A stretch of 63,630 nt of DNA from an uncultured Archangium sp. (GCA_903905455.1 CAIVGN010000101.1:1-63630), one strand, 5' to 3'. Counted from the first letter of the stretch, positions 23,047 to 32,235 are shown. The notes: generated by a model not told the origin, from the letters alone. Translations and numbers: made by a program.

Positions 23047-24296
23047 GGCAGCACGCGCAGCACGCGTCGGCCGTTGCGATCGCTGACGCCGAGGAGGAGC
23101 TGCGTCCCACCACCCACCGCGAACACCACCCTGGTGCACCGGTGGGTCGCCTCCACGAAGGGCACCGGTCGGCCCGCACTCACCGTCTGCACGCCCGAGC
23201 CGGCGACGCTCATCGTCACCCGCGTGACCTGCGTGGTGAAGGACTCGAAGTTCGAGTCGTAACCGCCGCGCACGAGGATCGCGTCTTCGCCGAAGGTGGT
23301 GAGGTCCTGCAGGTCGTCACCGCTCGCCACGTCGACCGCGCCCGCGAGCGGGAACGAGGTGCGGGCGGCGAACGCGCTGGCGTACTGCGAGGCGGGCACG
23401 GCGCGCACGTGGTTCTGGAAGTCGGTGCCGTCGAAGTACCCCAGGAGCAGCACCCCGTTGGAGGTGACCCCGGTGAAGCCGTTGCTCGCCATCCACGCGG
23501 CGTCGAAGGTCGAGAAGCCGAACGCGCCCTGGGCATCGAGCGCGTACACCCCGGCGCCGGTCGCGCCGCCCACCTGGCCACCGTTGATCAGGAACGAGCC
23601 CTGGAACCCGACAGCCGTGTAGTTCGCCGGCGCGCTCACGTACTGCACGCCCGCGTCAGCCGTGTCGTAGACCACCACGTTCCCCGGGAAGCCCGCGCCC
23701 GACTTCGTGTAGCCGGCGAGCAACTGCGTGCCGCTGACCGCGAGCGAGCCCCCGAGGAACACGCTGGCGTTGGCCGCCTCGTCGGCCGGCGAGCGCACGT
23801 TGGCCAGCGGCGCGCTCTTCACCAGGTTCGGCAGTGAGCCGAGCTGGTAGAGCTGGTGATCGCTCCCCACGCCGTAGAGCGTCGCGCCGTTCACCCCCAC
23901 GGTGGTGATGCCCGTGGGCAGGACCGCGCCCTGCACCAGCGTCGCGCCGTTGCGCAGCACGAGGTCGCCGAGCATCGGATCGAGGGCCAGGGTCGCGCAG
24001 TCGATGCCGCCGTCGCCGTCGCCCGAACCCGCGTCGACCGGCCCCGCGTCCACCACCACGTCGGGCGCGCGGCACACGCCATCACCGCAGGTCTGCCCCC
24101 CGGCGCAGGTCGCGCACGACAGGCCGTTGAGCCCGCAGGCGCTCTGACTTGCGGCCGTCACGCATTCCCCGGCGGCCGAGCAGCACCCGTTGGCGCAGCT
24201 CTGCGCGCTGCACTTCGTCACCCCGGGTCCGGCGTTCGAGCAGCCCAGCACCACCACCGCGCACACCGCGGCGAACATCAGCGTCATCGTCTTCAC
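23043..24296 (-). CDS. Cys-rich, propeller-like surface lipoprotein under B12 control
   Basis: A GTG at 24294-24296 with strong AGGAG upstream gives 417 residues. A lipobox (VVVLGC) is followed by a Cys-rich module (about 28-80; [21 protein letters not shown]) and an Asp/Gly spacer. Residues about 110-410 repeat short beta strands with motifs such as [25 protein letters not shown] and [12 protein letters not shown], the look of a beta-propeller. In Bacteroides the propeller lipoprotein BtuG binds cobalamin at the surface; I infer a similar role here from the riboswitch, not from sequence identity. It is the first gene of the operon. Confidence 0.7.
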   Translation of the reverse strand: MKTMTLMFAAVCAVVVLGCSNAGPGVTKCSAQSCANGCCSAAGECVTAASQSACGLNGLSCATCAGGQTCGDGVCRAPDVVVDAGPVDAGSGDGDGGIDCATLALDPMLGDLVLRNGATLVQGAVLPTGITTVGVNGATLYGVGSDHQLYQLGSLPNLVKSAPLANVRSPADEAANASVFLGGSLAVSGTQLLAGYTKSGAGFPGNVVVYDTADAGVQYVSAPANYTAVGFQGSFLINGGQVGGATGAGVYALDAQGAFGFSTFDAAWMASNGFTGVTSNGVLLLGYFDGTDFQNHVRAVPASQYASAFAARTSFPLAGAVDVASGDDLQDLTTFGEDAILVRGGYDSNFESFTTQVTRVTMSVAGSGVQTVSAGRPVPFVEATHRCTRVVFAVGGGTQLLLGVSDRNGRRVLRVLP

Positions 24297-24429
24297 GTCA
24301 CTTCTCCTGCGCGACCCCCGCGGGTCACGTGTTGCTCGAGAAGGGACGACGCGACGGGAGACAGACGTCACCACCGAAAAGGCGCGAGGGCTCAGGCTGC
24401 CCCATCGCGCTCCCCTCGGAGCGGGTGGA

Positions 24430-24612
24430 CACTACATCGAGAGGCAGGTCTTCGGACTCACGGGCGCGCGCTCCAGCTTCAGAGCGCTCCTACCGGCCGT
24501 CGCTTCCCAGGCGCCCCCATGGCCCCCAGTGCTTCGAGTTGACGGCTTTCGTTCCTGCTTACCGCTGCGGGGCAGTCCCGGAATCACACCGGGTTCCCTT
24601 ACCTTCGACCCC
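24430..24612 (-). ncRNA. Cobalamin riboswitch
   Basis: On the minus strand the 5' core reads AAGGGAACCCGGTG, then TGATTCCGGGACTGCCCCGC, then AGCGGTAAGC (24557-24599). About 100 bases later comes GAGTCCGAAGACCTGCCTCTC (24439-24459). These are the conserved boxes of AdoCbl riboswitches in the right order and spacing. The switch points to the lipoprotein operon whose start is at 24296. Between it and the start lie small hairpins (CGCTCC/GGAGCG; GACCC-CCGC-GGGTC beside the AGGAG), so control of translation start is likely. Exact ends are approximate. Confidence 0.9.
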
Positions 24613-24615
24613 TCG

Positions 24616-24644
24616 CGTGTACGGCGCTCGATGCATGCGGTCAA
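24616..24644 (-). promoter_or_regulatory. Sigma-70-like promoter of the riboswitch operon
   Basis: On the minus strand TTGACC (24639-24644) and TACACG (24616-24621) are 17 bases apart, placing the start of transcription just before the first conserved riboswitch box. It overlaps the leader of the divergent yebC-family gene. Confidence 0.55.
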
Positions 24645-24666
24645 CGAGTTCGGTAAGAGCGGCCCC

Positions 24667-25389
24667 ATGGGACGCATCTTCGAGACGCGCAAGCACACCA
24701 TGTTCGCCCGGTGGAACAAGATGGCGAAGGCCTTCACCCGGGTCTCCAAGGATATCGCCATCGCCCTGAAGTCGGGCGGCATCACCCCGGAGACGAACCC
24801 CGCCCTGCGCCGGGCCATCCAGAACGCCCGCGCGGCGAACATGCCCAAGGACAAGGTCGACGCAGCGATCAAGCGGGCCGCCGGCCACGACACCAAGGAC
24901 TACGACATCGTCATCTACGAGGGCTACGGCCCGCACGGGGTGCCGGTCATCGTCGAGACCGCCACCGACAACGTCACGCGGACCGTGGCCAACGTGCGCG
25001 TCAACTTCAAGGACTGGGGCGGCAACATGGGCACCACCGGCTCGGTGGGCTTCATGTTCAAGCACATGGGGGTCTTCCGCCTCGACCCCACGGGCATCGA
25101 CCACGACGCGCTGGAGCTCGACCTCATCGACCACGGGCTGCAGGAGATGGGCGAAGGCACCGGGGAAAAGGGAGAGAAGCTCCTCATCTGCCGCTGCGAT
25201 TTCCAGGACTTCGGGCGGCTCCAGCACGCCATCGAAGAGCGCAAGCTCAACGTGGTCTCGGCCGAGTCGGAGTACGTGCCCCAGACCCCCGTCGAGCTGC
25301 CCGAAGAGAAGGCCCAGGAGGTGCTCAAGATGATTGACGCCCTCGAACAGGACGACGACGTGCAGCGGGTCTTTCACGCGCTGGCCTGA
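24667..25389 (+). CDS. yebC: YebC/PmpR family regulatory protein
   Basis: From the ATG at 24667 the product is 240 residues with the family start [21 protein letters not shown], the helical [37 protein letters not shown] segment and the acidic central domain ([19 protein letters not shown]). YebC-family proteins act as transcription regulators or, in recent work, as translation factors helping proline stretches. Longer upstream starts in this frame run through the riboswitch on the other strand and are not real. ychF follows 23 bases later. Confidence 0.92.
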   Translation: MGRIFETRKHTMFARWNKMAKAFTRVSKDIAIALKSGGITPETNPALRRAIQNARAANMPKDKVDAAIKRAAGHDTKDYDIVIYEGYGPHGVPVIVETATDNVTRTVANVRVNFKDWGGNMGTTGSVGFMFKHMGVFRLDPTGIDHDALELDLIDHGLQEMGEGTGEKGEKLLICRCDFQDFGRLQHAIEERKLNVVSAESEYVPQTPVELPEEKAQEVLKMIDALEQDDDVQRVFHALA

Positions 25390-25412
25390 TCCGTGCTACT
25401 GCGCGGGCCGCT

Positions 25413-26528
25413 ATGGCTCTTTCCATCGGAATCGTCGGCCTGCCGAACGTCGGTAAGTCCACCCTCTTCAACGCGCTGTCGAACGCAGGCGCGCTGGCTG
25501 CCAACTACCCTTTCGCCACCATCGAGCCGAACATCGGCATCGTGCCGGTGCCCGACGAGCGCATCGACCAGATCGCCGCGCTGGTGAAGCCGCAGCGCAC
25601 GCTCTTCACCACGCTCGAGTTCGTGGACATCGCCGGCCTGGTGCGCGGCGCGAGCAAGGGTGAAGGCCTGGGCAACCAGTTCCTGGCGAACATCCGCCAA
25701 GTCGACGCGGTGCTCTACGTGCTGCGCTGCTTCGTGGACGACAACATCACCCACGTCGAGGGCAGCGTGGACCCGCAGCGCGACAAGGACGTGGTCGACA
25801 CCGAGCTGTGCCTCAAGGACCTCGAGACCGTCGAGAAGCGCCTCGACAAGACCGCGCGCAACGCCAAGGGCCCGGGCAAGGAGGGTGAGCTGGCGAAGCT
25901 GGAGCTGGCGGTGCTCGTCAAGCTCAAGGACAAGCTCGACCAGGGCATCCCCGCGCGCGCCCACGGCCTGTTCAAGGAGGAGATGGACCTGGTCCGTGAC
26001 CTCTTCCTGCTCACCGACAAGCCGGTGCTCTACATCGCCAACGTGTCCGAAGGTCAGCTGGCCACCGCCGCGACCGACCCGCTGGTGATGAAGGTGTTCG
26101 AGATCGCCGCCAAGGAGAAGGCCGAGGTGGTGGTGCTCGCCGCGGCCCTCGAGGCCGAGATCCAGCAACTGCCCGAGGCGGATCGCCCGTCGTTCCTGAA
26201 GGACTCGGGGCTCACCGAGCCCGGCCTGAACAAGGTGGTGCGCGCCGGCTACAAGATGCTCGGCCTGCAGACCTACTTCACGGTCGGCGAGAAGGAAGTG
26301 CGCGCCTGGACGATCCACAAGGGCGACAAGGCCCCGGCGGCCGCGGGCGTGATCCACACCGACTTCGAGAAGGGCTTCATCAAGGCCGAGGTCATGTCCT
26401 GGAAGGACCTGCTGACCCACGGGAGCGAAGCGGCGGTTCGCGAGAAGGGCCTGCTGCGCGTGGAAGGGAAGGAATACGTGGTGCAGGATGGAGACTGCAT
26501 GCACTTCCGTTTCAACGTGACGACCTGA
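25413..26528 (+). CDS. ychF: Ribosome-binding ATPase YchF (OBG family)
   Basis: The 371-residue protein begins with the G1 loop GLPNVGKSTLFNAL, followed by DIAGLVRGASKGEGLGN (G3) and, in place of the NKxD guanine motif, YIANVSE, which explains the ATP preference of this family. A coiled-coil (about 130-190) and a C-terminal TGS domain (LQTYFTVGEKEVRAWTI) complete the usual order. It acts on ribosomes in the cytoplasm. Its TGA shares one base with the next ATG (TGATG). Confidence 0.95.
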   Translation: MALSIGIVGLPNVGKSTLFNALSNAGALAANYPFATIEPNIGIVPVPDERIDQIAALVKPQRTLFTTLEFVDIAGLVRGASKGEGLGNQFLANIRQVDAVLYVLRCFVDDNITHVEGSVDPQRDKDVVDTELCLKDLETVEKRLDKTARNAKGPGKEGELAKLELAVLVKLKDKLDQGIPARAHGLFKEEMDLVRDLFLLTDKPVLYIANVSEGQLATAATDPLVMKVFEIAAKEKAEVVVLAAALEAEIQQLPEADRPSFLKDSGLTEPGLNKVVRAGYKMLGLQTYFTVGEKEVRAWTIHKGDKAPAAAGVIHTDFEKGFIKAEVMSWKDLLTHGSEAAVREKGLLRVEGKEYVVQDGDCMHFRFNVTT

Positions 26529-27511
26529 TGGCCCTCAAGCTCCACTTTCTGGCTCGCGCCCGACTGTGGTCCGAGGTCGTCCTCTCCGGCGGTGATCGCG
26601 TCTTCGTCCCCACCACCGAGGTCCTCGTCCCGGGGACCCCGGTGAGCGTGGAGATCGAAGCCCCGGAGTTCGAAGCGCCGCTGCTGGTGACCGCGGTGGT
26701 GCAGCAGCTCCGGCCCTTAGGTTCAGGGCCCTCGGGCGTGCTGGTGAAGCTCGACGCGGCCTCGCTCGAGAAGTGCCGGGCGCAGGTGGCCGAGCACGAC
26801 GCCGCCGCGCGCATCGCGGGCCGGGCCGAGCCGCGCGTCGACTGCGATCTCCCCGCCCGGGTGCTCTCGCCCTCGGTGCTCAACGGCTGCTTCACCAAGA
26901 GCCTCTCGGCGCACGGGCTGACGCTCAAGACGAGCAAGGCCCTGGCCCCGGACGCGCTGGTCGGCCTGGCGCTGCGCCTGCCCGATGGCTCCGAGGCCCT
27001 GGTCAACGCGCAGGTGATGTGGACGCGCGACGACCTGATGCTCTCGGGGCTCAAGCTGACGCAGCTCGACGCGGTGACCGAGCAGCGGCTCCAGGACGCC
27101 GTCGAGGTGTTGCTCGGCCGGCGCGCCGTGGGCCCTTCGCTGGCGCGCACCGTGCTGGTCGCCGACGACGACCCGTCGATCCTCGACTTCACCTCGCGGG
27201 TGGTGACCAAGGCCGGGCACCGGGTGGTGCGGGCCGACCGCGGCGACGTGGCCCTCGAGCTGGCGCGCAAGGAACGCCCCCAGCTCATCTTCCTCGACGT
27301 GCTGATGCCCGGCCTCGATGGCCTCGAGGTGTGCAAGGCGATCCGCGCCGACGCGGTGCTCGCGCGCACGCCGGTGGTCCTCTTGTCTGCGATGGGGGAA
27401 GACCGGTTGATCGCCGCCACGAAGACCGCCGGCGCCGATGGCTACCTCACCAAGCCGATGCGCCTCGAGGCCGTGCGCGCGCTGCTGGTGGAATACCTGG
27501 CGCCGCGCTGA
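26528..27511 (+). CDS. PilZ-domain protein with C-terminal response-regulator receiver
   Basis: Residues about 5-75 and 95-190 look like two PilZ-type beta-barrels of the myxobacterial TIGR02266 kind (RVFVPTTEVLVPGTPVSVEI; later a degenerate RVDCDLPARVL). The canonical RxxxR...D/NxSxxG c-di-GMP motif is incomplete, so binding is uncertain. Residues about 205-325 form a receiver domain with VADDDPS, phospho-acceptor Asp257 (FLDVLMPG), LSAMG and TKPMR. It may link phosphorelay input to motility or surface behaviour. It is coupled to ychF by a one-base overlap. Confidence 0.82.
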   Translation: MALKLHFLARARLWSEVVLSGGDRVFVPTTEVLVPGTPVSVEIEAPEFEAPLLVTAVVQQLRPLGSGPSGVLVKLDAASLEKCRAQVAEHDAAARIAGRAEPRVDCDLPARVLSPSVLNGCFTKSLSAHGLTLKTSKALAPDALVGLALRLPDGSEALVNAQVMWTRDDLMLSGLKLTQLDAVTEQRLQDAVEVLLGRRAVGPSLARTVLVADDDPSILDFTSRVVTKAGHRVVRADRGDVALELARKERPQLIFLDVLMPGLDGLEVCKAIRADAVLARTPVVLLSAMGEDRLIAATKTAGADGYLTKPMRLEAVRALLVEYLAPR

Positions 27512-27524
27512 AGGCGCTCAGCGC
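27505..27524. terminator. Hairpin spanning two convergent stop codons
   Basis: GCGCTGA (27505-27511) and TCAGCGC (27518-27524) form a perfect 7-bp stem with a six-base loop. Each arm contains one of the two stop codons, a compact shared end for the convergent genes. Confidence 0.45.
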
Positions 27525-27976
27525 CAGCTGACGAGGCCACCGCGCGCGACCCCGCGGGCGAGCTCATGGCCCCGCGCGTCGACCAGCAGCACCTGCGCCT
27601 GGGACCGCTGCGAGACCTGCACCTGGTAGGTGCGTTCACCGTCGATGCTGTTGAGCGCGACCTCGGCCGGGCCGCCGTGCTGGGCCGCGAAGGCCTCGGT
27701 CACGCGCTGCACCGCCGGGGGAGGCGACTTCACGAGGAAGCACGCGGGCAACTTCGGCGCGCCGTGCATCGAGATCAGGTCGGCGTAGTCGCGCCGGGCC
27801 GCGGTGACGAAGGCCGCTGAACCGGCGACCAGCGGGGCCTTCGTCGGCGCCACGCCCCCCTGCAGCCGGGCGAAGAGGGCCATCTCCTTCGCCAACCGCG
27901 TCACCTGCTCACGCTCGGGGCCGCTCAGCGCTCGCTGAGGGGTCTGGACACGCTGGGTGAGAGGAGAGAGACGCAT
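27518..27976 (-). CDS. Hypothetical protein
   Basis: About 152 residues from the ATG at 27976, or seven more from a GTG at 27997; neither has a clear ribosome-binding site. The protein has no signal peptide or membrane segment. It contains a region with a Cys (LPACFLVKSPPPAVQRVTEAF) and a beta-rich end (ERTYQVQVSQRSQAQVLLVD). I do not recognise a family. It is convergent with the PilZ-receiver gene. Confidence 0.5.
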   Translation of the reverse strand: MRLSPLTQRVQTPQRALSGPEREQVTRLAKEMALFARLQGGVAPTKAPLVAGSAAFVTAARRDYADLISMHGAPKLPACFLVKSPPPAVQRVTEAFAAQHGGPAEVALNSIDGERTYQVQVSQRSQAQVLLVDARGHELARGVARGGLVSWR

Positions 27977-28068
27977 GTGGGTGAGGGCCTGTCCCACATT
28001 GTCGGAAGCAGCGCGTCAGAGTTGCGGAACAATCGGTGATTCCTGAAGCGTTCCGGGTGATTGGCGAC

Positions 28069-28530
28069 TCAGGCGAGGTCGAGCCGGTAGCCCCGGGAGC
28101 AGCGGCTGGCGCGGCGCTGGGCGTCGTCGCGGACGAAGCCGTTGCGCTCGTAGAAGCGGATGGCGGCGGTCATCTGCTCGGTGGTGTCGAGCACCAGGCG
28201 CGTGGCCCCGCGGGCCTTCGCGGCCGCGCGGCAGGCCTCGAAGAGCCGCTGCCCGAGGCCCCGGCCGCGCGCCTCGGGGGCGAGGTACATCTTGCGCAGC
28301 TCGAAGACGCCGGGCTCCACGGGCATGACGCCGGCGGTCCCCAGGATCGTGGGGCCATCGACGGCGACGAAGAAGGCGCCTCCGCGGGCCTCGTAGCTTT
28401 CGGGGAGCGACTCGAGCTGGGTGTCGGTCTCGGCGCCCTGGCCGTAGGTGATGCCGAACTCGGCGAGGGTCGCGCTGACCAGCGCCACCACCGCGGGCAC
28501 GTCTTCGCGTCGCACGGGCCTCGTGTCCAT
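28069..28530 (-). CDS. GNAT family N-acetyltransferase
   Basis: The 153-residue protein has the GNAT fold order with the acetyl-CoA pyrophosphate loop in MYLAPEARGRGLGQRLFEA (motif A, R/QxxGxG/A) and the late YERNGF motif. Acceptor substrate is unknown; candidates are a small amine, an amino acid or a protein amino terminus. It is divergent from the next lipoprotein gene with a 36-base gap. Confidence 0.87.
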   Translation of the reverse strand: MDTRPVRREDVPAVVALVSATLAEFGITYGQGAETDTQLESLPESYEARGGAFFVAVDGPTILGTAGVMPVEPGVFELRKMYLAPEARGRGLGQRLFEACRAAAKARGATRLVLDTTEQMTAAIRFYERNGFVRDDAQRRASRCSRGYRLDLA

Positions 28531-28566
28531 GGGCCGGTCTTACACCGGCGCGTGTACGCTGCGGCG

Positions 28567-30042
28567 ATGCGACGGTGGGCGATGGCGGTGGCGGTGGCGG
28601 TGGCGGTGGGAGCAAGCGTGGTGGTGCTGGGCGGGTGTGGCGACGGGCCGGCGCCGCAAAGGGCGAAGGTGGCGCTGCCCCTGCCCGAGCTGACGCCCGC
28701 GCCGCCCCGCGAACGGCCGGTGCCTCCCGAGGGCCCGGAGTCGATCGCCGCCTTCCCCGACACGCCCGCGGACCGCGACGCGACCAACGAGGGGCGGCTG
28801 CTGCAGGCGTTGCTCTTCGACCCGGTCGCTGCCGAGAAGGCCCTCGACTCGCTCGAGAACCCCGACGCGTGGCGCGCGGCGCTGATGGCGAGCTTCGCCG
28901 CGCGGCGAGGCGAGAAGTCCTTCGAGGTCGACCCCGAGCCGGCGCTGCCGCCGGCGGAGCCCGGTGACGGCCCGGCGCTGCAGGCCGGCGCGCAGGCGTG
29001 GCTCGCGGTGGACCAGGCGCCGCTGTGGAGCGGGGGCAAGCAACGAAAGGTCCTCGCCACCTTGCCGCTCCACACGCCCGTGGAGGTGGTCTCGCTGACC
29101 GCCGACGAGGCCCGGGTCGCGGTGGCCATCGCGCAGAGCGCCGTCTGGGCCGAGAGCGGCAGCCACCCCGCCCGGGTGGTGACCCGGCGCATCGAAGGTC
29201 GCGTGGCGCGCGCGGCGCTGGGCCCGGAGGTGAACCTCGAGGCGCTGCTCAAGCGCGCGGTGAACCAGGCCGACGACGCGGCGGGGCGGCTGGCGGCCGT
29301 GGTGCTCTGGGAGCAAGGCTGGCGCATGGAGCGCAGCGCGCGCACGCGGGAAGGCTGGCTGCGCGCGGCCTGGGCTGCGCGAAGGGCCTCGAGCGTGGTG
29401 AGGGCGGCGTTCGCCCACGACCTCGTGCCGGTGCGCGGGCTGCGCTTCGCCTGGGCCTGCACCGGGGCCGCGCCGCCGACGGCGAAGTGGCTCGAGGTGG
29501 GCCGCACGCCGCCCAAGGTGACGCCGCCAAACGCCTGCCTCTGGGGGCCGGGGACCCGGGCCCACTGCCCCGGCGAGGGGGCCTCGGCGCTGAAGCTGGG
29601 CGCGTGGCTGACGAAGCAGCACCTGGCGCCGCAGCCCTGGCTGCGGTTCACCGTCGACGCGCGCAGCCGGCGCCAGGTCTTCCTGGTCACCACGCCGCTC
29701 GAGGCCGTCGACGCCTGCGACGACTTCCTGGAAGTCAGCTTCGAGGCCGGCAGCGGCGTGGTGCGGCGCCTGGCGTTGCCCCTGGGCACCGGCGAGCTCG
29801 AGGTGTGGGTGCCGGTGACGCGGCACCAGGGCGTGGACTACTCGGTGGCGGCCGCGGCCTCGGAGGGACAGGCCGTGAGCTGGCTGCGCACGAAGGAGAA
29901 CCACCGCTGGACCCTCGACGCCCTGGGCCAGCTCGAGCCCTCGCTGGGCACCGAGGCGCGCGCCTTCGAGGTGCCCGCAGACTTCAACGCCACGTCGCTG
30001 GCGCTGCCACCGGGACCGAACTGCGAGTGTGCGGAGCGCTGA
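28567..30042 (+). CDS. Large hypothetical lipoprotein with SH3-like region
   Basis: From the ATG at 28567 the product is 491 residues. The signal peptide is built from a Val/Ala repeat (see the hexanucleotide repeat) and ends in a lipobox (VVLGGC). A Pro-rich spacer follows. Residues about 135-215 (AWLAVDQAPLWSGGKQRKVLATLPLHTPVEVV) resemble a bacterial SH3 domain. The remainder has paired Cys residues (CTG, NACLWG, HCPG, CDD, CEC) that could form disulfides. Function is not recognised. Confidence 0.6.
   Translation: MRRWAMAVAVAVAVGASVVVLGGCGDGPAPQRAKVALPLPELTPAPPRERPVPPEGPESIAAFPDTPADRDATNEGRLLQALLFDPVAAEKALDSLENPDAWRAALMASFAARRGEKSFEVDPEPALPPAEPGDGPALQAGAQAWLAVDQAPLWSGGKQRKVLATLPLHTPVEVVSLTADEARVAVAIAQSAVWAESGSHPARVVTRRIEGRVARAALGPEVNLEALLKRAVNQADDAAGRLAAVVLWEQGWRMERSARTREGWLRAAWAARRASSVVRAAFAHDLVPVRGLRFAWACTGAAPPTAKWLEVGRTPPKVTPPNACLWGPGTRAHCPGEGASALKLGAWLTKQHLAPQPWLRFTVDARSRRQVFLVTTPLEAVDACDDFLEVSFEAGSGVVRRLALPLGTGELEVWVPVTRHQGVDYSVAAAASEGQAVSWLRTKENHRWTLDALGQLEPSLGTEARAFEVPADFNATSLALPPGPNCECAER
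28585..28608 (+). repeat. GCGGTG hexanucleotide x4 in a signal-peptide coding region
   Basis: Four tandem copies of GCGGTG encode Ala-Val four times inside the hydrophobic core of the lipoprotein signal peptide. Slippage would change the core length in two-residue steps. Confidence 0.8.
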
Positions 30043-30088
30043 GCGGGGCGGCTGGGCAGCCTGCGACGCAGCGCCTAGAGTCCGGGGC

Positions 30089-30289
30089 ATGGCCTCCGGC
30101 TATCGCCCCGACCGACGCATCGACGGCATCAAGGCCCTCTCGGCCGTCTCGAAGAACGAGGCCACCGAGGCCACCGACGTGCGCCTCGAGCACGCCTGGG
30201 AGGTGGAGCGCGAGAAGATCGCCGACCAGCTGAAGGCCGCCCACCCGCCGAAGCGCTCCTTTGCCGACCTGCTCACGAAGAAGCCGTGA
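30089..30289 (+). CDS. Small hypothetical protein (66 residues)
   Basis: The ATG at 30089 starts a highly charged 66-residue protein (GYRPDRRIDGIKALSAVSKNEATEA) with a predicted amphipathic helix and a Lys-rich tail ending LLTKKP. Its stop overlaps the start of the DJ-1/PfpI gene (GTGA), which supports it being translated. No family is recognised. Confidence 0.55.
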   Translation: MASGYRPDRRIDGIKALSAVSKNEATEATDVRLEHAWEVEREKIADQLKAAHPPKRSFADLLTKKP

Positions 30290-31005
30290 AGCACGTCTTC
30301 ATCCCGCTGCCCGACACCGACTTCGACGTGACCGAGGTCGCCGTACCCTGGAAGCTGCTGACCCGCGCGGGCCACCGCGTGACCTTCATCACCGAGACTG
30401 GCGCGGTCATCCCCGCGGCCGACCCGTTGCTGCTGACCGGCGTGCTCTTCGGGCAGTTGGCCGCCGAGGCCGAGCCCAAGCAGTTCTACGAGGAGCTGAC
30501 GCGCGCGCCCGAGTTCCGGGCGCCGGTGTCGTGGAAGGGCCTCGACGTGTCGGCCTTCGACGCGCTGCTGCTGCCGGGCGGGCACGCGCCGGGCATGAAG
30601 CAGTACCTGGGCAGCGTGGAGTTGCAGGACTGCGTGCGGCGCTTCGTCGCGCTCGGCCGTCCCGTGGGCGCCATCTGTCACGGCGTGCTGGTGGCAGCGC
30701 GGGCGGGCGTGCTCGTGGGCAAGAAGACCACCTGCCTCCCGGCCTACATGGAGCGCACCGCCTTCTGGCTCACCGCGTGGCGCCGGGGCAGGTACTACCG
30801 GACGTACCCGGCCTACGTGGAAGAAGAGGTGCGCTCGAGCCTCTCGGCACCAGGTGACTTCGTGCGCGGGCCGATGCACCTCATGTCGCGGGGCACCGAC
30901 ACCGACGACGGGCCGGCCTTCGTGGTCGAAGACGGGAACTACGTCTCGGCGCGCTGGCCCGGAGACGCGTACCGCTTCGCCAGGGCGTTCATCGCGAAGC
31001 TCTGA
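30286..31005 (+). CDS. DJ-1/PfpI family glutamine-amidotransferase-like protein
   Basis: The 239-residue protein has the family's elbow AICHG with nucleophile Cys131 and the LLPGGHAPGM segment (95-104). Members include glyoxalase III, chaperones and proteases; the FWLTAWRRGRYYRTYP insertion is typical of a subgroup of cytoplasmic amidotransferase-like proteins. Activity cannot be assigned from sequence. The GTG start overlaps the previous stop. Confidence 0.87.
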   Translation: MKHVFIPLPDTDFDVTEVAVPWKLLTRAGHRVTFITETGAVIPAADPLLLTGVLFGQLAAEAEPKQFYEELTRAPEFRAPVSWKGLDVSAFDALLLPGGHAPGMKQYLGSVELQDCVRRFVALGRPVGAICHGVLVAARAGVLVGKKTTCLPAYMERTAFWLTAWRRGRYYRTYPAYVEEEVRSSLSAPGDFVRGPMHLMSRGTDTDDGPAFVVEDGNYVSARWPGDAYRFARAFIAKL

Positions 31006-31032
31006 GCCGCGGCGCGTGCTTCACTGCGCGTC

Positions 31033-32082
31033 GTGGTCCTGCCCCGGCACCTGGCCCTGCTGATCGTGCTGCTCGCCACGAGCGGCTGCTTCACCACGCG
31101 CTACCTGGCGCAGGCCGCCGGGGGCCAATACGAGCTGGTGCACCGCGCGCGCTCGCTGCGCTCGGTCATCGCCGACGAGCAGACCGACCCGAGGGTGCGC
31201 GCGCTGCTGGCGAAGGTGCCGGCCATCAAGCGCTTCGGGCAGGGCCACGGGCTGACGCCCACGGCGAACTACCGGGACTACGTCGATCTCCATCGCTCGG
31301 CCGCGGTGTACGTGGTGCAGGGCTGTGCGCCGCTCGAGTTCAAACCGCGCCGCTGGTCGTTCCCCATCGTGGGCAGCGTGCCGTACCTCGGCTTCTTCGA
31401 CGAGGCCGCCGCCCGCGCCTACGCCAGCCAGCTCGAGCGAGACGAGGCCCTCGACGTCACGGTGCGCACCGCCGCGGCGTACTCCACGCTGGGCTGGTTC
31501 CATGACGCGGTGCTCTCCACGATGATCCCCACGGGGCCCGAGGCCTTCGCCGAGCTGGCCAACGTCATCCTCCACGAGAGCGTGCACGCCACGGTCTACG
31601 TGGCCGATCAATCGGCCCTCGACGAGAGCCTCGCCAGCTACGTGGCCGACGAGCTGACGTGGGAGCTGGTGGTCGGGCGCAGCGGGCTGCAGTCACCCGA
31701 AGCGAAAGCATGGATCGCCGGCGAAGCCCGTGGCCAGCGGTTCCTCGCGGAGCTGCGGCGCGCGCACGACGAGCTCGACGCGCTGTACCGCTCGGCGCTG
31801 CCCGACGACGAGAAGCGGGCCCGGAAGGACGCGCGGCTCACGTTGCTGCAGCAGACGCTCGGGCTGCGGCGCCGCTACAACAACGCCGACCTCGCCGGGG
31901 TGCGCACCTACGACAGCGGCCACGAGGCCTTCGCCCGACTGCACCGGGCGTGCGGGAGTTGGTCCAAGATGCTCGGGGCCATCGGCACGCTCGCGCCGAC
32001 CGACTTCGCCGGGCCCCAGCAGGCGCACTTCGACGACGTCATCGACGCGTTGGCCGCGCGCGCCTGCGTCGCTGGGCGCTGA
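31033..32082 (+). CDS. Predicted zinc aminopeptidase lipoprotein (PF10023-like)
   Basis: The 349-residue product has a lipobox (LLATSGC, Cys19) and the metallopeptidase motif HESVH (181-185) followed by the third-ligand region ESLASYVAD (Glu199). This spacing and the AAYSTLGWFHDAVLSTM segment fit the putative aminopeptidase family PF10023. It should act at the periplasmic side of a membrane. It starts 27 bases after the DJ-1 gene and may be co-transcribed. Confidence 0.82.
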   Translation: MVLPRHLALLIVLLATSGCFTTRYLAQAAGGQYELVHRARSLRSVIADEQTDPRVRALLAKVPAIKRFGQGHGLTPTANYRDYVDLHRSAAVYVVQGCAPLEFKPRRWSFPIVGSVPYLGFFDEAAARAYASQLERDEALDVTVRTAAAYSTLGWFHDAVLSTMIPTGPEAFAELANVILHESVHATVYVADQSALDESLASYVADELTWELVVGRSGLQSPEAKAWIAGEARGQRFLAELRRAHDELDALYRSALPDDEKRARKDARLTLLQQTLGLRRRYNNADLAGVRTYDSGHEAFARLHRACGSWSKMLGAIGTLAPTDFAGPQQAHFDDVIDALAARACVAGR

Positions 32083-32235
32083 GGCCCGACGCTCCATCGA
32101 TCTGAAGGCGCGCGTCCTCAGTTTGATGAGGTTGGTGCCGACCCACGCCCGCAGGTCCCCGGACTCACGGGGGATCCGCGCGGCCCGAATGCTGCTCACC
32201 GCTCCTGCGCAATCACTCTCACCAGGAGCTGAACC

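Noticed and set aside
24190-24666. A longer N-terminus for the yebC-family protein, or a riboswitch controlling it
   Set aside because: The conserved cobalamin boxes read correctly only on the minus strand, towards the lipoprotein operon. The extra N-terminal residues are translated riboswitch complement.
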